DNA of 64,000 nucleotides from Diplodia intermedia (Eukaryota > Ascomycota > Dothideomycetes > Botryosphaeriales > Botryosphaeriaceae), in assembly GCA_021495925.1 (NCBI GenBank), contig JAKEKT010000020.1, forward strand, positions 186,001-250,000, given 5' to 3'. A program made the translations under genes and the position numbers. Within the stretch, counting starts at the first letter, position 1. Each line of letters begins with the position of its first letter. Below the pieces are notes generated by a model. That model was not told the origin of the DNA and ran no database searches. It worked only from the letters and a program-made list of their open reading frames with translations. This document shows positions 53,501 to 64,000 of this stretch, in pieces.

Positions 53501-56500
53501 CTACCTGTCCCGCTCTTGACGGCGGTAAGGAGGAGTGTCCGGGAACGACCCGGGCAGGAGCGGCATGCTTCCACGGCGAGGACCAGCAGCTCCCGTGTTC
53601 ACCGGTGTTTTTGGAGGCGGAGGATACTGGAAACCCTGCGTTTGCACGGCCATGTCCTTGTCCTGCTGAAGATCCCCAGAAGACGTCTTGTCGCCTCGGA
53701 TCTTCCGCCGCCAGAACCTGCCAAAAACGCCACCCCTGCTCTTGGGTCTACCGCTCGTCCCTTCTCCAATGCCTTCCAGCGTGTGAAGCGTTGGCGACTC
53801 ACTCATGGTATGAGCGCTCTTGTCCGCACTGCTGCTGGTTTCCGGTGGCTGGACATCGAAACCAGTCAAGGATGGAGTAAGCGACCCTTTCCGGGAATGC
53901 CGAGACTTGAAAGCCGACCCTGCCGTCTTCCAGCGGGGCAGGGGGGGCGCCTCGCCTCCGACTTGCTGGCCATCGGCAGAGGTCGGTTTCGGCGATGGCA
54001 GGGGAGCGTTCATGTGAGGAGGGATCTCATAGTCCGAGTCCACCGAGATTGGACTGACAGGGCTATGGGCCCCAGACTGAGGTGGTTGCAGATTTTTACT
54101 GGAGTGGATTGTGCCATTCGCTGGCGGGAAACCAGGGCTTCCGGGAACACGGGGCTGAATCACAAAATCAGTTTGAAGTGAACTGGCGGTGGTCCGGTCA
54201 TGCGTCGGCGGGTCGATTGACAACGGAGGCAAGGGAGGTACGGGCGGTGCGGACGAGGAGGAAGGACGTACAGGGGAGTCTGATCTCTGTGGCGGAGGTT
54301 GGGTTTTGTGGCGAAAGAATCCGAGTCCTTGACGGCTGTTGCGGCGTTTGCCGGGCGACTGCGAGCGTAAGCGCAGGCCCTTCTTTTTCACTTTTTCGGA
54401 GGGTTTGGTCGGGTTTTGTGTTACCAGGATGGTTGTCAGGCTTGCATCGGCGCTGCCGCGACGCGAGTGCGGGTTTCTGTTCCCTTGGCCTTCGATCAAA
54501 TGGCGAGGGATTGGTAGTGCTGCGACTGACGAGCGACGAGGCTCGGACGCCGCCTTCAAAGCCGGGGATGCACGTCTTGGCGTGTCCGACAGGTTGAGCG
54601 GCGGCGGGAACGTCTGCTTCGGAGCTTTCAACGAGCTGGAAGTTGACTCTGTGCGCTCGGGCGCTGCTGGCCTGGGATCCGAGACGTCCACACGGCTTGT
54701 CGACAAAGGACTCCGTGCTTGATCGAGAATCGACGAGCCAGTCCCTTCGACCCCACCGTCTGTTTGCGGCATGAGTCGTTCTTTAGCTTCCTCAATCTTT
54801 TTCTGCCAAATAACCTTATTTTCGATAATTTCGACTACGCTGAAGCGCATGTTGGGGAGAATGTCGGCGACAGACTCGAAGAGCGGGCGGGCAAAAATGT
54901 TCATGAAGCCAATCTGGGATTCGCCCAGCTTGATGATGTCATCGCGAACAGGTGGCCCGCCGAAGAGACATGTCGGCAACGCTAGCTCCTGCTCCATCTG
55001 CCCTTGGTTGCTGAATTCGTCCGTGAGAATGGCTGCCCACTGGACTGCAGTGTTGAAGTTCCGCGCCTAAGGACCACCACGGTTAGTAATCAACAACTAG
55101 CATGGGCAGCACTTTAAAACAGTTGCACAGGCTGCTCCAGAAGGCAATCACACTCGCGAGCAGACATACCACATTGCTAATGTCTGCACACTTGATAAGC
55201 AGGCCACATATCAGATCCCTATACTCTTCAAGGACTTTCGGGCTCCACCCGTCAATGCCACCATTATTGTGAGCCAGCTTCTCCTGCAAGTTGCCCAAAT
55301 CAGCCATATACTTGAAATGGAGACCCATGTCGGTTGCGAGGATCGAGTTGATCATGAGCTTGCGCATGGCAACATCCTCAAAAGCGGCGGGCCAGTATCT
55401 GCGAAGGATCTGCGAGTAGGCAGCGCAGTGGAAGGATTCCAGCACGGAGCGGTCGTTGTAAAGCTGCGCCAAGGGCGCGTTAAGCGCCACCAGGAAGGCG
55501 TTATTGACACCTGGATGACCAACATCATGTCCTATTGCGGAGATGAGTAGGGTCAGGGCGTCAAAGGGCTTGAGGAGGGAGGCGATCGGAGGTTGTTCGA
55601 CAGGAGTATGGGAGGGGTCCGAGGAATACGCGGGCAGTGCGCCGATCCGCAGGAGAAAATAGAACAGAGCTTGGAGCACGTCCACAACGTGCCGAAAGTT
55701 GTGGTAGAGGACAAACTCGTTGTACGCGTTTCGGCTCGCTTGGAGGAAGATCAACAGTTCATCTGACTTAATATTAGCAACCTCCGCATAACGTCTGAAA
55801 CATATAATGTACCTTCGCGTATGCGCCAGCGCTCCACTTCGGGCATGCTTAATGCGTGCTTAATCATTACCAGCGATCCAAATAATAACTCATCATCATT
55901 CCAGTCGTGCGCAGAGAACGCCCAGGTGCCCACGGCACGAGCAATCTTCTCGCGGCGCTCGGGACTGACCTCGATGTCGCTAATGGGGGCTGGTCAGCAG
56001 ATGAAATCGCCTTGGTGGGTTCGCTGTGCTTACTGAGGGTCTATGGTGTCTCGTGCCGTATCGGGAACGCAGATGTTGCCCATTAAATTAGAGACCATGG
56101 CCTCTCGTAAATACGAGAATGGCTTTGCTTCGTTCACCCCGACCCAGGAGACCTTGCGGCCCTTGGACTGGGCAAGGAAACTCGACTTTTCCCGCATAAC
56201 TTCCTTGTTTATCCGGTAGGCGTGTACGGCCAGTCCGTGGATGTGGTCCTTTGACAATGGGCTCGCAAGCACGTCCACGGCACCTGCATCCAGATAGCGG
56301 GTCAAGCGCACGGTGTCGGTCAAAACCCGTGACCCGCTGGCGCCAGGCGACGCGGTGTCAGATGCCATTTCGCGGTCCAGACCGCTCAGCAGTATCACTG
56401 GGATGACGACCTTGGGTAATCTCCGATCTTGGATCTCGGCGGAGATGTGTCTGAGCAGGTGCATGCCATACAGGTCTTCTGGTTCCGGGACGTCGCCGCC

Positions 56501-56939
56501 AGGAGTGCGCGAGGCTGTGGGCGAAGGGGTCCGCGGCTCGCGCGACAAGCGCTTCATGCGACGTTCCTCGTCATAAGGCAGATCGATCAGCACTATGATG
56601 GGCGCGTTGTCGAGGCTCGACGAGTTGTAGAGGTGCCAGATGCGGTCGAGCGCCGCTGAGCCGGAGCGATGGATGTCGACTGCAGGGCGGTTAGCATTGG
56701 GCATGCGGCACAGCTAGGGACTCGGTGCACGTACTCTCGTGGAAGATGGACAGCAACGTCTCGACGTTGGACAGGACTTCCTGGGTGCTGATGGACCGGC
56801 CGAAGTTGAAGTAGCCGGGCGACGAGACGACGCCGCGGGCATCCCGGGCGTTTAGGCTTGCCAGCACATTGTCTCTCCGCAGACGCTCGGGGTGCGCCCG
56901 CCGGTCCAGGTAGATGACGCTGCACGCTCCATGATCCAT
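53501..56939 (-). CDS. Class I cyclic nucleotide phosphodiesterase with receiver-like N-terminus
   Basis: This is a probable high-affinity cAMP phosphodiesterase (Pde2/PdeA type) ending PKA signalling. Five exons: 56939-56735, 56679-56034, 55979-55813, 55762-55170 and 55066-53501, with donors GTACGT, GTAAGC, GTACAT and GTATGT and all joins in phase, giving 1058 residues. The catalytic HD-type domain (about 300-590) has LYHNFRHVVDV (His360, His364), SAIGHDVGHPGVNNAF (His418, Asp419, His422), LATDMGLHFKYM and LLIKCADISN, the metal and substrate signatures of the family. Residues about 85-240 look like a response-regulator receiver fold (APIIVLIDLP, VIPVILLSG, DAGAVDVLASPLSKDHI). The last 430 residues are a disordered Ser/Pro-rich tail with many SP/TP sites, ending in basic residues. 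The tail may carry regulatory phosphosites. Family firm; cAMP preference inferred. Confidence 0.92.
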
Positions 56940-59900
56940 CGTCGCGTGTCTCCCTCCGCGCGCGCGATGGTCCTTCCGGTGCGATTATGGCCCCCCGCAC
57001 GATCGGGAGGGCTCCGTTGGCGACAGCAAAACGCCAGGTCAATGGGTGGTGGGTTGGTTGTGTTGTCGCAGTGGGACTGGGAGGCAGGCACGGGGAGAGG
57101 TGCGCTGGGGCTGGCGCGTCGCGGAGTGCGTTCGGATCCGTCTCGAGCTCCGTATGCGTTGTGGTTCGAGCGCAATGGACACGTCTGCCGGGCAGCGGGC
57201 TGGGGGTTGTCTGCGCGCGCGCTCAGAAGGCGAAGCTCGCGGGCGGCCGTTGAGGGACGTGTCGCTGGGCTAGGTGATGGCTTGAGCCTGTCGTGGCGCC
57301 GTCGGTGCAGCTTCGCTGGTCTGGCGCTGGCCGGTGCCGTAGTGGAGACTCGGAGCGGGCTCGCAGGAAAAGTCAAGAGCAGCGCTGCGAGATCGAGCGG
57401 CGAGTCAGTGGGCCGAGGCGGCCGCTGCGAACCAGGGATTGCAATGCGGCTGCAGGCAAAATGCCAGTCGGCGGATGGAGAGAGGGAAGGTGCGCCTGAA
57501 ACGAGGGCTGTTCGTTGTACTCGCGGCGAACTGGCCCGCCAACGGCCAATGCGGGCTGCACTTCGGGCGCACGACAGCAGCTCGCTCGGGCGCTGCAGCC
57601 GGCGGGCGCTGCTGGGCGGCGGCAGGGATAAGAGGCACCGCGGCCGGCGGGCGCCTGTCTCGGAGGCGCAGGGGGAAGAATGGCGGACAAAGGGCGGAAT
57701 GCTGGGAGCGGCGAGCGTGTCGCAGCGGCAAGACAGCGGGGGCACGGTGCGAGAAGGCCAAGCGCTGTCACCGGCCGCGCCGCCGGAGGGGGCCTGGAGC
57801 AGTGAGATCGAAGAGGAAGGCACCAGGACTCGAGCTGCCGCAAGGGCAGGGCTGCGAGGCTTCCACGCTTCGAGAAGACCGCGCTGCCCTGTGAGTGGCC
57901 GCCGTTGCGTAGGCCCCGGGCGCGCGCAGCCAGCGCCAGAGACAACGCCCACGGCCGGCGTTCCAGCGCGGTGCTGGTGGATCAAGTGAGCACTGCCAAC
58001 TCAGCCCTCGCCGCGGATCGCCCGCTTGATCGTCCGCGGCCGCCATTTGCACCAGCCTCCCCGGCGACAAGAACGCGCGAGAAGCGTTGTTCCCGCGCCG
58101 CCCGTCACCCGTCAGCGCGCAGGCCTGCTCACGCGGCTTACGCAACGCTGCAGCCAGCCTGGCCGCTTGGCCTCTCGCGCTGGCGCGCCCATGCCGCAGA
58201 TCTGCTCGCCATCCTTGCGGCCGCCGTGTCTCTCCCACTCATGAGTCGCGCCCGCCGTGCTGGCAGCCCTCGCACGTCATTGGGCGCGTCATTGGCCGAA
58301 CCCAAGCAGGCAGGCTTCGAGAACAGCGAGCGCGCCACGCCCGATTTTCAGCTGATCCGTCGAGTCGACTCGCTAGACGATCCTCCCGCTGCCGCGCTGC
58401 CTGTAGCCGCGGAGGCAATTCAAACCATCACCGCGCCGCCGCCCACTCGCCCAGCGCCCTCACCCACGCCCGCGCCAAGCCGTGGCCGATCATGTGGAGC
58501 TGGTGATGCCGCCCCCATGCCCATGCCCCTCTCTCTGCCGTCCTGCCCGTGTGCCCTCGCACTCCCTGTGGTTCCGGATGGCACCTGCCGCCCGCCTCGC
58601 CGCCGCTCGCCCTCGCCTCGCCGCCGTCTCTGGAAGGTCGTCGTCGACAGCTATAGCCGTCCTATAGCTGCATGGCGCCGGCCGGCCCTCGAATCACCAC
58701 CACCGCGTGCGGACTCGCGCCCGTCCCCGCGCTGCCATTTCGGGCCTATCCCTTCCCCCGCTGTGAATCTTGCTCTCTTGGGAGCCTCAGTGTCTCACGC
58801 CGTGGCCCATGCCGCCACTGCCGCAGTTCTCGCGCTCCATCTCGCCCGCGCCACTGGCTCCATCCGTTGTCGAAATAAAGTACTTCGCCGCTCCGTGCCG
58901 CCATCGAGGGTCTTGCCGGTGTGCTTGCAACACCCCTGGGTTCCCTCCGTCGGCGCAGCGTCATATCCTGCGTCCGGCCCCGCTGGCTTGGGACCGCCAG
59001 CCTTCCCTGTCCTTGAGTCATTCTACGAAGCTTGCCACGCTTGCATTGATTGATGTGCTCAGGGAGGTCTGCGGCCCCGCTTTGTGGAGTCTGCGGTGGA
59101 AACGGATTCATGCGAGTTGCTTCTTTGGGGAGCGTTGTCGCTGTCGCATACACAGTGCACCAAGTGACACGTTTCCAAGCATCGTCGGCGCAACGCTAAG
59201 GTGCCGGTGCCAATCCGTTGGCTCGAACACAGTGTCTGCCTGTCGCAAGAGGTCCATGCATCATGGAAGAGCTGCCTGCGTTTGTCGCATTGGCGCATCA
59301 CAGGTACCTTGCAAGTATTTCCCTCTGGATTGGGGTTGCCTTGGACCCATTCGCCATGCTCATGGCTGTCATCCAAACACCCTTCTTCCTTGGTACACTA
59401 CCTCCCTCCTTCCCTTGGAGCAAACACATCAGCAAGGAGTGTAGGGAACCCAAGTGCTCCACAGCTGAAGCTACTCTACCCAGCTATAAGTGGAAGCTGC
59501 TCTGACAAGTCCTCGACCGGCATCTGTACGCGCTCATCTGCCTCAACGCCGTTCGAGCTGTGATCACACTCTCCCCGACGTCATCTTCTACTAATGCTGT
59601 CCCTTCAAGGGAAATATCCTGTGAGACAGTCAATTCATCTCTGCTGGAAGTACGAGCATGATCCATGTTCGGCCGTCTTTCGGAGTTGCAGTTGTCGATG
59701 TTTCACTGCTTAGCCTCGTCTTACATCATTAACCGTTTGTAAGTCACCTGACCATACGAGGACCGCCTTTTTTTCTCCCTCTCCTGCCAATCTTGATGCA
59801 TCCACAGTTGACGAGAAAACAGCTCAAAGCTGAACTCCTGCGACTGCGCATTCGTACACTAGCCTATTTGCCAAGTCTCGCTACGGACGTACTGGTGGAT

Positions 59901-61137
59901 GGCCTTGGTCTCACACCACCCTTTTAGCAAGCCATCTCATACTTGGACGTTCAACAGAGGCGTTTCGCTGGAGCCATCACCCACCAGAAGAGCCTCAACT
60001 GACGTCGTTCTAAGGCCCAACGTCATGCTCATTGCGCAAATACTCGGGTAGATGAAGCTCGGATCAGACAGAAGTTTCACCTACTTTTCTGAACCTTGAC
60101 CGCCTTTCTCTTGGGCTCGACTTCACCGGCATTGGACGAGCTCTCGTTTGGTCTGTGGTGACTGTTGCCGGTACAACTTAAAGGATCATGGCTCGAGCAG
60201 AGCAGAACCGTGCGCTAACACTAGACGGCGTTCCTTTGGCCCGAGTCCTCTAACGCTAGGTCCGAATGGATATTGAAATACGACGAATGTATGATATGGA
60301 AATGGAAGCTTCGTCCAATGGGCCGACCGGTGTGTCTCTCGAGAGTAGTGATATGCTGGCTACAGGAGCGAAAAAGTACTGCCCCCTCACATGGACCCAA
60401 TGGTTGATGCTACCCACTTGAACAAGACCTCACAATTGGATCAAGATGCAAAACTTCGGTGCTATTGAGGCTTCATAAAGCTGGCGACTGGAAGGTGAGC
60501 ATGCTTCATTTTGCGACAAGAGCTTGGGTGTTTCGTTTTCAACAAGCTCACATCTCATCTTCATCCCCATGTTCTTCTGCGATGTCACAGCGGGTGACAA
60601 AAAAGATTGACACCTCATAATAATGGTGCACTATATTCATGAGTGGTTGAATTTGAGATCTGACCGCGTTTGTGCTTTTTAAAAAGTCGCATCTTCGTCC
60701 GGATCTTGTATTCACTACACATACAATGCTGATGCAGTATCCGTGTAAGGCAGATGCGGGTGGGACAATATTTTTGTCACCCGCTGGGATGCTGTCTGAT
60801 CAAACCGGCTTTGGCTAGCCTTGGCTCTCTACTAAACGTCGTCGTCGATCTCGTTCCTCTTCATTCGCCATCTGGAATGCCTGCCGCGCCCAGTCCACCA
60901 CCAGTTCTTGCGTTTAACACAGGTTAAGCCTCAAAAACCACCACCGGGGAGTCACTTCGCTAACACCAAGATGGGCTGTCACTACGAACAACGCCTTCAT
61001 AACGGTGCGCGGCTCTCTTTCTCCATCTACTTTCTCCACCGTTCCAACATCTGCAACCCTTGCACTTACTTTTCTACTCCGATCCGATATCCATTCGACC
61101 AACTTCACCACGAGCTTCTAAACCACACCCCGATTCC
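56940..61137. other. Long intergenic region (4.2 kb), GC-rich left half
   Basis: It holds the promoters of two outward-facing genes. From 56940 to 59050 it is very GC-rich; frames up to 380 codons are open on both strands at once (for example 56892-57989 plus and 56852-57985 minus), which argues for composition rather than genes. One plus frame has an ATG at 58241 and would give 270 residues, without any recognised domain. From 59500 to 61000 the sequence is ordinary with short frames only. Confidence 0.5.
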
Positions 61138-62508
61138 ATGCCTACTCTTCAACCGTCGCCCGACAGGGCCATGCGCCGACCAAGAATTCTGGCCCTTCCT
61201 CTATTCCACGCGGACTCTCCGGTCCATCAAGATGTCCCGATCATCCCAAACCGCGGTGACTCCTTGGGGCCCAACAGCGTCCCGATCAACGGCGACGTCG
61301 CAGAGCTAAACATCCACGACATCCAAAACTTCGCGCTCGCCTACCTACGCAACGAATACTCGTCGAACCCACTCGACCACGGGCCGCTCCGCCCCAACAA
61401 CACCGCCTACGTCGACGGCGCCCGCGTCCTCTCCAACGGGCGCACCGCCTCCCCCTTCGAGCCCCTCGGCCGCACCATGCCCCCCGCCCCCGCGCGCTGG
61501 ATGTCCATCGGCCGCGCGCTGCGCCAGTACGACCTGCTGCCCGCCACCACGCCCACGCCCACCACGGCGGCCGCCCTCGCCCGGCGCCAGCCATTCGCCG
61601 ACGCGGCCCGCCTGCGCGCCCTGCTCGCCGCCGCGCGCGTCCCGCTCGCCGCCGTCGAGCAGCTCGAGGCCGCGGTCAAGGACTTCTCGCGGCTCAACCG
61701 CTTCAGCCGGGTGCGCACCAAGCTCGCGCGCGCGAGTGGCGGCGGATCCGGAGACGCCGCCCTCGCCGCCCTCGCCGCCCGCCTGCTCAACGACCACGCC
61801 CTGCTCGCCGCCCTGTGGCCGCCGCGCGCCGCCGGCGTCGCCATGCCCGCCCACCCCGCCGAGCGCGCGCGCCGCGCCGTGCAGCGCGCCGCCGCCGCCG
61901 CCTTCGTCCGCGTCGCCTCCGTCGACGACTTCGAGCCGCGTCATCGCCGCGGGCGCCGGTGGTTGTCGCTGCTGAAGCCGCGGCTGCCTGGTGGTGGTGG
62001 TGGTGGTGATGGTGCGAAGGCGCTGAGGGCGCTGCGCGTCGATGGGCAGAGGCTGGATGCGTATCGGATCGCGGAGAACCCGCGCGAGGCGCCGTGCTGG
62101 GGCCACACGCACCGCGAGTACGTGGCCGTGGACGACCTGTTGGATGTCGGCAGGGGCGAGCGGCTGGTCCGGAAGGTCGAGTTCACGCGCGAGTGCAGCG
62201 ACTGCGGCGTCAGGCATCGGCATGAGGTGCAGCTGGTCGTGGGGCCCGGCGAGGAGATGCCGCGGGAGGGCGAGCTGCCGTCGTATCAGGAGCTGGAGAT
62301 GGAGCAGGAGCAGCTGGAGGAGATTCGCGAGCTGTATGCGGAGGCCGAGGCACAGGCGGCTACTGAAGCTGGGTCTGAGTCTGGCAGTAGCGGTGCGGAG
62401 CTCGAGCTTGACGATGAGACTGGCTCTGAGCAGACTGGATCTGAGTCTGAGGATTCTGAGGAGGATGAGCTACCACGTCCACGGCCGGTTGTCATGCGGC
62501 GGATGTAG
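61138..62508 (+). CDS. Unrecognised protein with CxxC motif and acidic tail
   Basis: A single-exon frame encodes 456 residues from the ATG at 61138; the frame goes on upstream only through a TTG, and ATG 61171 is an alternative. I do not recognise the family. Residues 40-110 are ordinary (for example INGDVAELNIHDIQNFALAY). The next 200 are Ala/Arg-rich with a helical look (LRALLAAARVPLAAVEQLEA). Residues about 315-395 look conserved and folded: CWGHTHREYVAVDDLLD, then VEFTRECSDCGVRHRHEVQL, with two Cys two residues apart followed by two His, so a metal-binding or redox element is possible. The end is strongly acidic (Glu-rich coiled-coil-like stretch, then Ser/Glu/Asp). A short polyglycine run sits at about 285. 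High third-position GC resembles the HET-gene core. Likely real, lineage-restricted, function unknown. Confidence 0.6.
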   Translation: MPTLQPSPDRAMRRPRILALPLFHADSPVHQDVPIIPNRGDSLGPNSVPINGDVAELNIHDIQNFALAYLRNEYSSNPLDHGPLRPNNTAYVDGARVLSNGRTASPFEPLGRTMPPAPARWMSIGRALRQYDLLPATTPTPTTAAALARRQPFADAARLRALLAAARVPLAAVEQLEAAVKDFSRLNRFSRVRTKLARASGGGSGDAALAALAARLLNDHALLAALWPPRAAGVAMPAHPAERARRAVQRAAAAAFVRVASVDDFEPRHRRGRRWLSLLKPRLPGGGGGGDGAKALRALRVDGQRLDAYRIAENPREAPCWGHTHREYVAVDDLLDVGRGERLVRKVEFTRECSDCGVRHRHEVQLVVGPGEEMPREGELPSYQELEMEQEQLEEIRELYAEAEAQAATEAGSESGSSGAELELDDETGSEQTGSESEDSEEDELPRPRPVVMRRM

Positions 62509-62875
62509 GAGTCGTGGTGCATCTTGTCCTTGTGTTGATGCAGTTTTCTGAAAGGATCTGGGGCGTGGAGACTTGAACCTTGGGTGAGCTTACAGCTTGA
62601 TGAGTTCGAGGGCTAGAAACGCGATGGGTCTTTCGTTCAGTGGTATTCTAGAGCTGTATCTGGAAGAGAAACTAGAAGGGGCGTAGATTCGTGAGTTCTT
62701 TTGGTGGAGCTCTTTATTTTGCGTTGTTCTGGTCTGCATAGCACACTGCCAGTCCCGTCATTCCGCACTCATACAGCCCCTTCGCGCAGCCGATGGCTAG
62801 CGTGGATCTGTTTTTTGCTCATGTCATGGGTAGTTGAAGATATCGTCCGGACGAGAATGTCGAATTAAAAATTTG
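62509..62875. other. Short intergenic space between convergent genes
   Basis: It holds the 3' flanks of the unrecognised gene and the zinc-loop gene. Nothing else was seen. Confidence 0.5.
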
Positions 62876-63982
62876 TTACTTAACAAGGACATCAGAGTCC
62901 GTATGATAAGCCATATTGATTCGTGAAGAATGGTCGTAGGTCCTGCTACTCCGGGGTTCGAGAGGATTTCGCATGACCTTAGTGAATGGTAAATCTCCGA
63001 AGACAACTCGCTTTGCGATGGCGTTGGAGACTGGTGTAGGAAGATTAGGAGGCCATATCCCCTCTGATAAACAACCGAGAATTGCAATATCAAAATCGGG
63101 ATGATTTAGCGACCCGTTCGGAAACCAGCGCCCTGAGACACCAGGCTCCTGCGGTAACTGACCGCCTGCGTCGGATTCAAGCTCACAATAGCCCGCCTGC
63201 CTCATGCAATGTACGAGATGGAGGCATAGGGAGGATCCATTGTGGCATTTCTTGCGACTGTTATTCTCTTGGCGGGACTCGAATATAATGTGGCAAGGAT
63301 TCATACAGGTGGCGTTGCCACACCGATGGGACATCTCAGTGTCAGATTGCATGTCGGTCTCAATGCTAGGTCCAGCGAGGAGAGCTCTTGCATGGCTAGC
63401 ATCCTTAACTGCGAGGGCGTGATAGACGTGTGCCAAGCGTGTTATATGCATCGAATGCGCTGGGTGTACACACATGCTGCCGTCCGAAATGGGATGAAAC
63501 CAACGAGGAATCAACACTCTTCTCTGTAATCTCCCATCCACACAGCAGCCTGCGTCATCGCGTCTCGACTCAGTAAAAAGTGTCAAGATCTTCTGAAGAT
63601 AGCGACTCTTGCTTTGCAGCCACCAAGATACCGCCATTAAGAAGTTCGGCGCGTTGGCGGTGCACTGTTCGACTTCTAGAGTTTCTTTCATCCACTCAAT
63701 GTTGATTGTCCTTGACGTTAACTCTGACAAGGGCGATATCTGCCATTGCTTCGAGGCTCTCTTTCTCTCTTCATCGGTGGGCCGCCTGGTGGCCAGTGTA
63801 GGATCGACTAATGCCTGATTGTTCACCAAATCCGGAGTGTTCACTGAATCCGGAGTGTTTACTGAATTCGGAGTGTTCACCGAATCCGACGTGTCCGTGG
63901 TAGAGAGAGATTCAGCCCTTCGAATAATAACCTTCCAGATATCCTCTGAAGCTGAATCATGGTGGATGTTATCGAAGGGAAG
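62876..63982 (-). CDS. Homing-endonuclease-type zinc-loop protein, 5' partial
   Basis: The open frame runs from the TAA at 62876 back to an in-frame TGA at 63983, about 368 codons, with no plausible ATG near its start (the first in-frame ATG is 64 codons after the GTG at 63880). The gene therefore probably begins in an upstream exon beyond the window; a possible acceptor (TTCAG) lies at about 63946. The core (about 165-205 counted from 63880) has SHRCGNATCMNPCHIIFE followed by the ENNSRKKC end, the Cys/His pattern and NPxH of the zinc-binding loop seen in His-Me-finger homing endonucleases and in many fungal proteins. Before it is a degenerate DGRLQRRVL and HPAHSMHITRLAHVYHAL region. Four 18-base repeats encode NTPDSV-like units near the N-terminus. 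DNA cleavage is not shown; the protein may be a domesticated relative. Confidence 0.6.
   Translation of the reverse strand, partial: LPFDNIHHDSASEDIWKVIIRRAESLSTTDTSDSVNTPNSVNTPDSVNTPDLVNNQALVDPTLATRRPTDEERKRASKQWQISPLSELTSRTINIEWMKETLEVEQCTANAPNFLMAVSWWLQSKSRYLQKILTLFTESRRDDAGCCVDGRLQRRVLIPRWFHPISDGSMCVHPAHSMHITRLAHVYHALAVKDASHARALLAGPSIETDMQSDTEMSHRCGNATCMNPCHIIFESRQENNSRKKCHNGSSLCLHLVHCMRQAGYCELESDAGGQLPQEPGVSGRWFPNGSLNHPDFDIAILGCLSEGIWPPNLPTPVSNAIAKRVVFGDLPFTKVMRNPLEPRSSRTYDHSSRINMAYHTDSDVLVK
63821..63892. repeat. Four tandem 18-base units in the zinc-loop gene
   Basis: Units start at 63821, 63839, 63857 and 63875 with consensus gttcactgaatccggagt and one to four differences each. On the minus strand they encode six-residue repeats TPDSVN, TPNSVN, TPDLVN and TSDSVN, all in frame. 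Confidence 0.85.
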
Positions 63983-64000
63983 TCACTCATCGTCATCCCC

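Noticed and set aside
1..64000. tRNA or 5S rRNA genes
   Set aside because: I looked for GTTCRANNC-type T-loops with an acceptor stem on both strands; candidate hexamers (for example near 17683, 27728, 31506) had no cloverleaf context. A dedicated scan could still find one.
1..64000. Secondary-metabolite cluster around the P450 and MFS genes
   Set aside because: No polyketide synthase, non-ribosomal peptide synthetase, terpene synthase or pathway regulator is present; the two genes are 2 kb apart and convergent, which alone is not a cluster.

Overview
The window is nuclear DNA from a filamentous ascomycete (Pezizomycotina). The signs are short spliceosomal introns of about 45 to 130 bases with GTAAGT or GTATGT-type donors and CTAAC/CTGAC-type branch sites, moderately GC-rich coding sequence, kilobase-scale intergenic spaces, and fungus-specific families: a HET-domain protein, a sugar-porter MFS transporter, a Mup1-like permease and a Pho85-type kinase. 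The overall gene style suggests Dothideomycetes, but that is an inference. I see no operons, prokaryotic genes, CRISPR arrays, convincing tRNA or rRNA genes, or intact transposons.

Layout, 0 to 24.6 kb: TFIIIA (minus) and the shared RNA polymerase subunit RPB6 (plus) start 291 bases apart, back to back. S-formylglutathione hydrolase (plus) follows, then a secreted SGNH/GDSL hydrolase (minus), a methionine-type amino acid permease (plus), and DPM2 of dolichol-phosphate-mannose synthase (plus), whose first coding exon appears to be the start codon alone. Aspartyl aminopeptidase (minus) is divergent from the APC/C activator Cdh1 (plus). A Pho85-type CDK (plus) with a likely optional C-terminal exon and a single-exon HET-domain gene (plus) complete this half.

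24.6 to 64 kb: an MFS sugar transporter (plus), a cytochrome P450 with a long low-complexity insertion after the heme region (minus), a weakly supported multi-exon gene near 36 kb, a very large mostly disordered protein with a C-terminal methyltransferase fold (minus), a SAP/RGG mRNA-export factor of the Tho1 type (plus), a class I cyclic nucleotide phosphodiesterase with a receiver-like N-terminus (minus), an unrecognised protein with a CxxC motif and acidic tail (plus), and a homing-endonuclease-type zinc-loop protein that probably runs off the right edge (minus).

How they relate: most genes are independent housekeeping loci. TFIIIA and RPB6 both serve RNA polymerase III and share a promoter region. 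Cdh1 and the Pho85-like CDK are neighbouring cell-cycle regulators. DPM2 is a glycosylation factor and Tho1 an mRNA-export factor. The HET gene, the transporter, the P450 and the zinc-loop gene are accessory in character and sit beside gene-poor stretches. The P450 and the MFS transporter are neighbours, but no backbone synthase is present, so this is not a recognisable secondary-metabolite cluster. Where several first codons were possible I chose the first in-frame ATG. All splice sites were read by eye.
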